13,232 bases of DNA, from assembly GCA_025356735.1 (NCBI GenBank), contig JANXRT010000402.1:1-13232 (forward strand), written 5' to 3'. The DNA comes from Acetobacteraceae bacterium. GTDB taxonomy: Bacteria; Pseudomonadota; Alphaproteobacteria; Acetobacterales; Acetobacteraceae. The notes under the pieces were generated by a model. That model was not told the DNA's origin and ran no database searches. It saw only the letters and a program-made list of their open reading frames with translations. Shown here in pieces: positions 7,229 through 13,232 of this stretch; within the stretch, counting starts at the first letter, position 1, and each line of letters starts with the position of its first letter. Both the position numbers and the translations under genes were made by a program.

Positions 7229-8095
7229 TCAAAGCTCTGGTCGGCGGAACACGAGCAGGCAGTAGCGCAGGGTGCCGGTCCGATACGCGACCATCATGCG
7301 AAGCAGGGTAACTGCGAAGACGCGGTTTGGCGCCGTTCGGTCGAGCAGGAACCGGCGGTAGCGCGAGCGGGTCGCAAGCTTGCCCAACACACGCCGCGCG
7401 CAGATCCACCACGTACGCCGCACATCGCGGGTGAGGTCCTCGACCGCGAGCAGCCGGAAGCCGGCTTGTTCGGCAAGCCGGCGATAGTCCGCCTCGTCGC
7501 CCAGGCTCGGCAGACGCCCTTCCCGGCAGATCGGCTCGAGCAGGTGGCGCACCTCCCAGGCGCCGGCATCGGTGCGCGCGAGCCAGGCGCAGACCGCCAG
7601 CAGACCGTCCGGTTTCAGGGTCCGGAACACTTCATCGAAGAAGCGCTGCTTGTCGATCATATGCTCGGAGCTTTCGATCGCGTAGGCGCGATCGAAGCTC
7701 TCCGCCGCGAAGCCGTTGGCAAGCCAATCCCGGTGCAGGATGCGCAGGCTGCCCTGCGTCACGGCTCGGGCATGGGCGCGCGTTGCCTGAACGGCCGAGA
7801 CCGTCACGCCGGTCACGTCGAGGGCGTGGCGCTCGGCAAGGAGCTGCGCCGTCGCCCCGTAGCCGCAGCCGATGTCGCACACTCGCTGACACGGCGCGAG
7901 TTGCAGCCGCCGCGCCACAAGCTCGACCAGCCGCTCGACGGCTTCGGCGGCGCTTTCCCGTCCGCCCGGCCAATAGCCGTGATGGAGATGCTCGCCCCAG
8001 ATTTCACGGTAGAAGCTGTCGAGCTCGTTATAGTGCGTGGCGACCGCGGCAAGGGACTGGGCCTGGTTCGGAAAGATCATTCGGACTTGTCGCAT
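7229..8095 (-). CDS. Class I SAM-dependent methyltransferase, tocopherol-methyltransferase-like
   Basis: The 288-residue protein carries AdoMet motif I as VCDIGCGYG (residues 72-80), a GVTVS turn near residues 96-100, and the motif II/III region with YAIESSEHMIDKQRFFDEVF followed by RTLKPDG. Ahead of motif I is ATHYNELDSFYREIWGEHLH, closely resembling the N-terminal block of gamma-tocopherol and MPBQ-type methyltransferases and related sterol or small-molecule C/O-methyltransferases. The true acceptor cannot be deduced. The start could be ATG 8095 (MRQVRMIFPN) or ATG 8080 (MIFPN); neither has a clear Shine-Dalgarno. The frame stays open upstream to 8440, but that part lacks domain features. 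No neighbour suggests a pathway. Confidence 0.85.
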   Translation of the reverse strand: MRQVRMIFPNQAQSLAAVATHYNELDSFYREIWGEHLHHGYWPGGRESAAEAVERLVELVARRLQLAPCQRVCDIGCGYGATAQLLAERHALDVTGVTVSAVQATRAHARAVTQGSLRILHRDWLANGFAAESFDRAYAIESSEHMIDKQRFFDEVFRTLKPDGLLAVCAWLARTDAGAWEVRHLLEPICREGRLPSLGDEADYRRLAEQAGFRLLAVEDLTRDVRRTWWICARRVLGKLATRSRYRRFLLDRTAPNRVFAVTLLRMMVAYRTGTLRYCLLVFRRPEL

Positions 8096-8584
8096 GGAAA
8101 AGGCAAGCAGCGCGGCACCTGGCCAGTCGCCGTGCCGGTGCGTCTCGGCACCGTCATCGGCGCGGTGGCCACCGCGTTGACCCAGGCCTGCACGGCTGAA
8201 CAGGGTGGCTACCCAGGCCGATACGCTTGTTCCCGGCCTTGCAACCCGTGAGAGGCTGTCTCGAAGCATATACGATATGATCTCAGGAGGGGCTGAGCGG
8301 GCGTTCTGCGTCGGCGGCGATATCAGTGAGCAGATCGGCGGCGAACCTGCGGACGCAGGCGCGCGATCATGAGGATTTTTGGCGGCCTCTCGACAAGAAT
8401 TTGTTAGTTTGGACAACACCAGCACCGAGCCGCCAGGCACCTTGGCAAGCCAGAGCCGGGCAACACTGGAGCGGGATCGGAAGACTGAGGCAAGGAGCGA
8501 GACCTAACCGCGAGTGCCTCTCCTGAGCCGGATAGCAGAAATTTGGCTCTAGGTGACGCTTCCTGCGACTCATAACAATTTATC
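8096..8584. other. Intergenic stretch between the methyltransferase and the SOS operon
   Basis: No gene could be supported. The minus-strand methyltransferase frame stays open here, but codon third positions are mixed and no domain appears. The part around 8375-8420 (GGATTTTTGGC through TTTGTTAGTTTGG) is AT-richer than the surroundings. A short perfect palindrome, CCTGCG-GA-CGCAGG, occurs at 8346-8359. The promoters of the divergent methyltransferase and imu operon should lie here. Confidence 0.5.
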
Positions 8585-8599
8585 GTTCTTGTTTTGTTC
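8585..8599 (+). promoter_or_regulatory. LexA-binding SOS box (GTTC-N7-GTTC)
   Basis: GTTC (8585-8588), seven bases TTGTTTT, and GTTC (8596-8599) exactly match the direct-repeat LexA operator established for Alphaproteobacteria such as Rhodobacter and Caulobacter. It stands about 200 bases before imuA and 25 bases before a small open frame, in an AT-rich promoter-like stretch. imuA-imuB-dnaE2 operons are standard LexA targets, so DNA damage should induce this operon. A TTGTTT (8589-8594) followed 16 bases later by CATAGC is a weak candidate -35/-10 pair overlapping the box, which would let LexA block polymerase. Confidence 0.88.
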
Positions 8600-8624
8600 G
8601 TATGTCTCGGCATAGCTTCTCACC

Positions 8625-8783
8625 ATGTCCAACGATGCCGATTCAGCCGCGCCCGATCTAGCCCTTACCAGCATGGAGGATCTCGCCACCGGACTTGCGG
8701 GGGATCATCTGGCCGGACAGCTGCGGCGCTCCGGCTTCGTCATCCTGCGAGCCCGTCCGGGCCGATCCCACAGCGCTGGCTGA
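8625..8783 (+). CDS. Small open frame directly behind the LexA box, unknown
   Basis: ATG at 8625 to TGA at 8781-8783 gives 52 residues, starting MSNDADSAAPDLALTSMEDL and including LAGQLRRSGFVILRA. I do not recognise it. It is the first open frame after the SOS box and ends 11 bases before the imuA start, so it is placed to be the first gene or a leader of the operon. No Shine-Dalgarno precedes the ATG; if transcription begins near 8620 the message would be almost leaderless. The LRRSGFVILR segment recalls N-termini of Fe/2-oxoglutarate oxygenases, and in another frame the next bases read ADPTALAERCRDG, so it may be the broken start of a lost gene rather than a real small protein. Confidence 0.35.
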   Translation: MSNDADSAAPDLALTSMEDLATGLAGDHLAGQLRRSGFVILRARPGRSHSAG

Positions 8784-8794
8784 GCGGTGCCGGG

Positions 8795-9565
8795 ATGGCC
8801 GATGCTGAGATGCCTGGTGCTGCGACGCCCGAGACAAACCAAGCCCGCACGCGGCAGGCGAGCCTTGCCGCGCTGCGCGCCGAGGTTGCCCGCCTGGAGC
8901 AGGGCGCGGCCGCCCGGACCGCAGGCGTCATCCCACTATGCGAGCCGATTGACCGGATGATCCCCGGCCACGGCCTCGCCCGCGCGGCTGTCCATGAGGT
9001 CCTGATGGCCGATCCTGGCGCGGCCTTCGGCTTCTGCGGCCTGATCCTGGCCCGCGCCGCTGGGCTCGTGGCGTGGATCGGCGCCGATCCGGACGTGTGG
9101 CCCCAGGGTTTGGCCGCCTTCGGCCTGTCGCCTGCCGAGATGGTCATCGTCGGGGCGAAGCGATCCCGGGACGGGCTGTGGGCGTTCGAGGAGGTGCTGC
9201 GCTCGCGCGCGGTGTCCGCCGCCGTCCTGGTGCTGGATGGGCCCGCCCCCGACCTTGTCGCTGCCCGCCGCCTTCAGCTCGCCGCCGAGGCCGGAGGCGG
9301 CATCGGCCTGCTGCTGCTTCCCGATACCGACCTTGTCCGGCCTTCCGCCGCCCGCACCCGCTGGCGCATCGGTGCGGCACCGGCTCGGCGCTCGGGCGAT
9401 CCCTGCTGGCACCTGACGCTGCTGCGTGGCTCCGGCGGGCTGCCGGGCCAATGGACGGTGCGGTGGGATCGGGAGTCGCGGTCGCTTGAACCAGTGGGGG
9501 TAGATCCGGTCGGGAAACAGGCGGCGCCATCGCATCCCGCAGCGTCTTCCGGCATGATGTGGTGA
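8795..9565 (+). CDS. imuA: ImuA, RecA-like accessory protein of translesion synthesis
   Basis: The 256-residue protein fits the ImuA family (RecA/SulA-like fold). It has a basic N-terminal helix (RQASLAALRAEVARLEQ), then DRMIPGHGLARAAVHEVLMA matching the LP/LARGALHEI-type family signature, a RecA-like core (LVAWIGADPDVWPQGLAAFG, AAVLVLDGP), and a C-terminal DPCWHLTLLRGSGGLPGQW matching the family's RWRLELLRCRGG-type end. ImuA has no classical Walker A that I can see. In Caulobacter and Myxococcus ImuA works with ImuB and DnaE2 in damage-induced mutagenesis, and interacts with RecA and ImuB. ATG 8795 is chosen; ATG 8810 is an alternative, and no strong ribosome-binding site decides. It overlaps imuB by four bases. 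Confidence 0.88.
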   Translation: MADAEMPGAATPETNQARTRQASLAALRAEVARLEQGAAARTAGVIPLCEPIDRMIPGHGLARAAVHEVLMADPGAAFGFCGLILARAAGLVAWIGADPDVWPQGLAAFGLSPAEMVIVGAKRSRDGLWAFEEVLRSRAVSAAVLVLDGPAPDLVAARRLQLAAEAGGGIGLLLLPDTDLVRPSAARTRWRIGAAPARRSGDPCWHLTLLRGSGGLPGQWTVRWDRESRSLEPVGVDPVGKQAAPSHPAASSGMMW

Positions 9566-11094
9566 GTGGTCGGCGGTTCCTCGTCCTGCATCTGCCGAGG
9601 CTGACGACGGACCGCATCCGCCAGCGCGAACCGGAGCTGCGGCAGGCGCCCATCGCTACCTGGGTCAGCGTGGGCAGCCGGCGCCAGCTTGCCGCCGTCG
9701 ATGCGCCCGGCACCGGGCTCCATGCCGAACAGGCGCTGGCCGACGCCCAGGCGATGCATCCCGGGCTGGTGCTGCGGCCCGCGGCACCAGCCGCCGATCT
9801 GGCGTTCCTCGACCGTTTGGCGCTGTGGGCGCTGCGCTTCACGCCGCTGGCGGCCAGCGATCCGCCGGACAGCCTGGTCCTCGGCATCGCCGGAGCCAGC
9901 GGCCTGTTCGGCGGCGAGGCGGCGCTGCTCGCTCGGATCAGCGGCAGCCTTGCCCGTGGCGGCGTCACCGCCCATGCCGTCATCGCCGGTGTCGCCGACG
10001 CGGCCGCGGTGCTGGCCCGGTCCGGACAGCACGGCCGCATCGTCGAGCCCGGCGGCGAGGCCGCCGCCATCGCCTGCCTACCGCTGGCGACGCTGCGGCT
10101 GCCCGCCGACTGCCGGGCGGGACTGCACCGCCTCGGCCTGCAACGCATCGGCGACGCGCTGCGCCAGCCCCGTGCGCCGCTGCGCCGCCGCTTCGGGCAA
10201 ACCCTCCTCGATGCGCTGGACGCGGTCACCGGAGACCGTCCCCGTTCGCTGCCGCCGGTGCGGCCGCCGCCGGAATTCATCGCCGTGCAGGACTTCCTCG
10301 AACCCATCATCACCCGTCCGGCAATCGACCATGCGCTCGACCATCTGCTGGAGCCGCTCTGTTCGGCCCTGGTTGCGGCGGGCCAAGGTGCGAGGCAGGT
10401 GACGCTGCGCGCCTTCCGGGTCGATGGCGACGTCCAGGAGATCACCATCGGCACCGGGCTGCCGAGCCGGACACCGGCGCACCTGCGTCGCCTGTTCGCC
10501 GATCGGCTCGGCGAGTTGGAGCCGGATCTCGGCTTCGAGCGCATTACCCTGCAGGCGGATGTCGCCAACGCCTGGAGCGCCGCGCAGCCGGGCATGGCGG
10601 CCGTCATCCATTATCCACGCGGTCACCCGCAGGAGACGGCCGAACTGCTCGACCGCCTGCTGCAGCGATTGCCAATCTGGCGCCTGGCGGCGTGTTCCAG
10701 CCACTGGCCGGAGCGCTCGGTCGCCAGGGCCAGCCCGTTCGGGCCGATCGCCCCGCATGGCCCGGAGTCCAGGCTGGCCATGCCGGTGCTGGCCATGCCG
10801 GTGCTGGCCATACCGGTGCGGCTGCTGACGCGGCCGGTGCCGCTGACGGTCGTCGCCGCCGCGCCGAACGGTCCGCCGCTGCGGCTGCGGCTCGGCGGGC
10901 GCCTCTGCCAGGTCGCCTGGGCGGACGGGCCGGAGCGGATCGAGCCGGAGTGGTGGCGCGAGACCCCGGCCCAGCTCGGCCGCGACTACTACCGGGTGGA
11001 GCTGGAGACCGGTGTCCGGCTGTGGGTCGGCCGCAGCAGGGAAACGTGGCCAGGCCGCCCGGCCCGCTGGTTCCTGCACGGCCACCTGGCATGA
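9562..11094 (+). CDS. imuB: ImuB, inactive Y-family DNA polymerase homologue
   Basis: The product of about 510 residues has the Y-family layout in ImuB form. It opens with RRFLVLHLPRLTTDRIRQRE, where active polymerases have a catalytic Asp in a VDMD-like motif that is missing here. The palm region reads DSLVLGIAGASGLFGGEAAL with no SIDE acidic pair. Helix-hairpin-helix-like and little-finger parts follow (HRLGLQRIGDALRQPRAPLR, then DFLEPIITRPAIDHALDHLL). ImuB is therefore a non-catalytic hub that, in studied species, binds the beta clamp, ImuA and DnaE2. Residues 405-419 are three tandem LAMPV/LAIPV units encoded by a 15-base repeat, just before the conserved RLLTRPVPLTVVA segment. The start is GTG 9562, whose GTGA overlaps the imuA stop (GTG 9559 is equally in frame). 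Its TGA overlaps the dnaE2 ATG. Confidence 0.9.
   Translation: MSGRRFLVLHLPRLTTDRIRQREPELRQAPIATWVSVGSRRQLAAVDAPGTGLHAEQALADAQAMHPGLVLRPAAPAADLAFLDRLALWALRFTPLAASDPPDSLVLGIAGASGLFGGEAALLARISGSLARGGVTAHAVIAGVADAAAVLARSGQHGRIVEPGGEAAAIACLPLATLRLPADCRAGLHRLGLQRIGDALRQPRAPLRRRFGQTLLDALDAVTGDRPRSLPPVRPPPEFIAVQDFLEPIITRPAIDHALDHLLEPLCSALVAAGQGARQVTLRAFRVDGDVQEITIGTGLPSRTPAHLRRLFADRLGELEPDLGFERITLQADVANAWSAAQPGMAAVIHYPRGHPQETAELLDRLLQRLPIWRLAACSSHWPERSVARASPFGPIAPHGPESRLAMPVLAMPVLAIPVRLLTRPVPLTVVAAAPNGPPLRLRLGGRLCQVAWADGPERIEPEWWRETPAQLGRDYYRVELETGVRLWVGRSRETWPGRPARWFLHGHLA
10774..10818 (+). repeat. Three 15-base tandem repeats inside imuB
   Basis: CTGGCCATGCCGGTG occurs at 10774-10788 and 10789-10803, and again with one G-to-A change at 10804-10818. 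The unit is a multiple of three and in frame, coding LAMPV-LAMPV-LAIPV. It looks like slipped-strand duplication that kept the protein open. Confidence 0.9.
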
Positions 11095-13232
11095 CGCCGT
11101 TCGCCGAACTCGGCGCGCGCTCCAACTTCAGCCTGCTCGACGGCGCCTCGCATCCGCACGAGCTGGTCGCCGCGGCGGCCGTGCTGGGCCATGCCGGTCT
11201 CGGCATCTGCGACCGCAACAGCCTGGCGGGCGTGGTCCGCGGCCATGTCGCGGCCCGGCAGGCGGGGCTGCGCTTCGTCGTCGGCACGCGCCTGGTGCTG
11301 GAGGACGGCACCAGCTACCTGGCTTGGCCGACGGACCGCGCGAGCTACGGACGGCTGACCACCCTGCTGTCGCTCGGACGCATGCGCGCGCCGAAGGGAC
11401 AGTGCCCGATCGGTCGCGACGAGATGCTCGCCCACGCCGAGGGCTGGGTGCTGGCGGCCATCCCGCCCCGGTTCCCGGATGCCCCCTTCGCCTCCCGCCT
11501 GCGCGCCGATGCGGCCGCCTTGCGCGACCGGTTGGCCCTGCCGCTGCTGTGCTCGGCCGCCGTCGTCGCGGACGGCGCCGACCGCCACCGCCTCGAGGCC
11601 CTGGCCAGCATGGCGGGGCGCGCCGGTGCCGGGCTCCTGGCCACCACGGACCCGCGCTACCACGGCCCCGACCGCCGCCGCCTGGCCGACGTGCTGACGG
11701 CGATCCGCCTCGGCACCACGGTCGACGCCATCGGCTTCGCCGCCGAGCGCAACGGCGAGCGCTGCCTCAAGGGCGTGGCCGAGATGAACCGGCTGTTCGC
11801 CGCCCATCCGCAGGCGGTAGCGAACACTATCCGGGTGCTCGACGCCTGCGGCGGCTTCTCGCTCGACCAGCTGCGGCACGAATATCCCGACGAGGTCCTC
11901 GAGCCTGGCCGCACGCCGCTGCAAACGCTGGCCGATCGCGTGCAGGCCGCAGCCGCGGCGCGCTGGCCGGACGGCGTGCCGGACGACATCCGCCGCCGCA
12001 TCGCCCACGAGCTGGCGCTGATCGAGCAGCTCGACTACGCGCGGTATTTCCTCACCGTGCACGAGGTGGTGCGCTTCGCGCGCGGGCGTGGCATCCTCTG
12101 CCAGGGCCGCGGCTCGGCCGCCAACTCGACGGTCTGCTATGTGCTTGACATCACCGCGATCGACCCCTCCAAGCACGACCTGCTGTTCGAGCGCTTCGTT
12201 TCCGCCAGCCGCGACGAGCCGCCCGACATCGACGTCGATTTCGAGCATGAACGGCGCGAGGAGGTCATCCAGCACATCTACACCCGCTACGGCCGCGACC
12301 GCGCCGCCATCGTCGGCACCGTCATCTGCTATCGCGGCCGCAGCGCCATCCGCGAGGTCGGCAAGGCGCTCGGGCTGTCGGCGGACGTGACCGGGCGGCT
12401 GGCCAAGGCGAGCTGGGGCCCGGGCCGCGACCAGAGCCTGCAGGATCTCGCCGCCGCGGCCGGTCTCGACCTCGGCGACCGGCGGCTGGCCCTGGCGCTG
12501 GCGCTGGCGACGGAGATCCAGGACTTCCCGCGCCATCTCGCAACCCATGTCGGCGGCTTCGTCATGAGCCGCGGGCCGCTGACCGAGATGGCGGTGGTCG
12601 GCAACGCGGCGATGGCTGGGCGCACCGTGCTCGAATGGGACAAGGACGACGTCGACGCGCTGAAGCTGCTCAAGGTCGACATCCTGGCACTCGGCATGCT
12701 GTCCTGCCTGCGCCGTGGCTTCGATCTGCTGCGCCAGCACCGCAAGCTGGATCTTGATCTCACCCGGCTTCCCCGCGACTGCGCGGCCACCTACGCCATG
12801 CTGCGCCGGGCCGACTCGCTCGGCGTGTTCCAGGTCGAAAGCCGCGCCCAGATGGCGATGCTGCCGCGGCTGCGCCCGAGCCGGTTCTACGACCTGGTGG
12901 TGCAGGTAGCGATCGTCCGCCCCGGCCCGATCCAGGGCGACATGGTGCATCCGTATCTGCGGCGCCGCTGTGGGTTGGAGAAACCGGAATACCCGCAGCC
13001 CTCGCCGGAGCATGGCGATCCGGATGAACTGGAGAAGGTGCTCGGCCGCACCCTTGGCGTGCCTTTATTCCAGGAGCAGGCGATGCGGATCGCGATGGTC
13101 GCGGCCAAGTTCACGCCAGGCGAGGCCGACGATCTGCGCCGGGCTATGGCCACGTTCAAATATACCGAGGGCGTCGGCATCTATCGCGAGCGGCTGGTCG
13201 GCGGCATGGTCCGCCGCGGCTATAAGCCCGAG
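11091..13232 (+). CDS. dnaE2: DnaE2, error-prone DNA polymerase III alpha subunit (5' two thirds)
   Basis: The frame is open for 714 codons to the window edge; the family is about 1,050-1,100 residues. The N-terminal PHP domain starts PFAELGARSNFSLLDGASHP and has lost the His-x-His metal ligands of replicative alpha subunits. The C-family polymerase core is intact: QGRGSAANSTVCYVL, then PPDIDVDFEHERREEV with Asp381 and Asp383 as expected metal-binding residues. Further on are VGTVICYRGRSAIREVGKAL, THVGGFVMSRGPL, and LKLLKVDILALGM with the third catalytic Asp at 530. VAIVRPGPIQGDMVHPYL and the finger segment AAKFTPGEADDLRRAMATFK follow. DnaE2 carries out mutagenic bypass of lesions with ImuA and ImuB. 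The start ATG overlaps the imuB stop as ATGA, and no other start is needed. Confidence 0.96.
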   Translation, partial: MTPFAELGARSNFSLLDGASHPHELVAAAAVLGHAGLGICDRNSLAGVVRGHVAARQAGLRFVVGTRLVLEDGTSYLAWPTDRASYGRLTTLLSLGRMRAPKGQCPIGRDEMLAHAEGWVLAAIPPRFPDAPFASRLRADAAALRDRLALPLLCSAAVVADGADRHRLEALASMAGRAGAGLLATTDPRYHGPDRRRLADVLTAIRLGTTVDAIGFAAERNGERCLKGVAEMNRLFAAHPQAVANTIRVLDACGGFSLDQLRHEYPDEVLEPGRTPLQTLADRVQAAAAARWPDGVPDDIRRRIAHELALIEQLDYARYFLTVHEVVRFARGRGILCQGRGSAANSTVCYVLDITAIDPSKHDLLFERFVSASRDEPPDIDVDFEHERREEVIQHIYTRYGRDRAAIVGTVICYRGRSAIREVGKALGLSADVTGRLAKASWGPGRDQSLQDLAAAAGLDLGDRRLALALALATEIQDFPRHLATHVGGFVMSRGPLTEMAVVGNAAMAGRTVLEWDKDDVDALKLLKVDILALGMLSCLRRGFDLLRQHRKLDLDLTRLPRDCAATYAMLRRADSLGVFQVESRAQMAMLPRLRPSRFYDLVVQVAIVRPGPIQGDMVHPYLRRRCGLEKPEYPQPSPEHGDPDELEKVLGRTLGVPLFQEQAMRIAMVAAKFTPGEADDLRRAMATFKYTEGVGIYRERLVGGMVRRGYKPE

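Noticed and set aside
7100..8251. 383-codon plus-strand frame
   Set aside because: It lies opposite the methyltransferase, whose motifs are clear; composition is that of a GC-rich antisense shadow.
8346..8359. Palindrome CCTGCG-GA-CGCAGG
   Set aside because: A six-base stem with a two-base loop is common by chance in DNA this GC-rich, and it is not near a start or stop codon.
8270..8440. Possible transposase remnant in the intergenic stretch
   Set aside because: A reading such as SPPICSLISPP faintly recalls IS66-type C-termini, but the match is too short and no terminal repeats were found.
10989..13013. 674-codon minus-strand frame
   Set aside because: It is antisense to imuB and dnaE2, which have intact catalytic or family motifs; a product rich in Arg, His, Gln and Ala is typical of such shadows.

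Overview
The window is uniformly GC-rich bacterial DNA. The best guess is an alphaproteobacterium, possibly Acetobacteraceae or another Rhodospirillales. This rests on codon use, a direct-repeat LexA box of the alphaproteobacterial type (GTTC-N7-GTTC), and the imuA-imuB-dnaE2 mutagenesis operon it precedes. The family-level placement is inference. No tRNA, rRNA, CRISPR array or intact mobile element was seen.

Left part (1-2967): the 5' end of an outer-membrane-like protein gene (minus strand, cut by the window edge); a secreted single-domain fasciclin (FAS1) protein on the minus strand with a clear intrinsic terminator; a GFA/CENP-V zinc-fold protein on the minus strand; and, divergent from it, a luciferase-like flavin-dependent monooxygenase. 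The stretch between the fasciclin and GFA genes carries two distinct inverted repeats. One lies in the fasciclin leader and one spans the GFA stop codon.

Middle part (3025-8095): a large AsmA-family envelope protein; then a damaged locus where the N-terminal third of a patatin-like phospholipase runs out of frame into the C-terminal half of a phytanoyl-CoA-dioxygenase-like protein, the mark of an old deletion; a roughly 480-base stretch with no recognisable gene; a small SRPBCC (START-like) protein; and, convergent with it, a class I SAM methyltransferase of the tocopherol-methyltransferase type.

Right part (8585-13232): an SOS-inducible translesion synthesis operon. A perfect LexA box is followed by a 52-codon open frame of unknown meaning, then imuA, imuB and dnaE2. 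imuA-imuB and imuB-dnaE2 each overlap by four bases, which indicates translational coupling. In this known system ImuA and ImuB are accessory proteins, with ImuB a catalytically dead Y-family member that docks on the beta clamp, and DnaE2 is the error-prone polymerase. dnaE2 continues past the right edge.

I did not find strong evidence of an entirely new system. The points most worth checking are the small open frame directly behind the LexA box, the patatin/PhyH deletion scar, the 15-base in-frame tandem repeat inside imuB, and the alternative-pairing structure at the end of the GFA gene.
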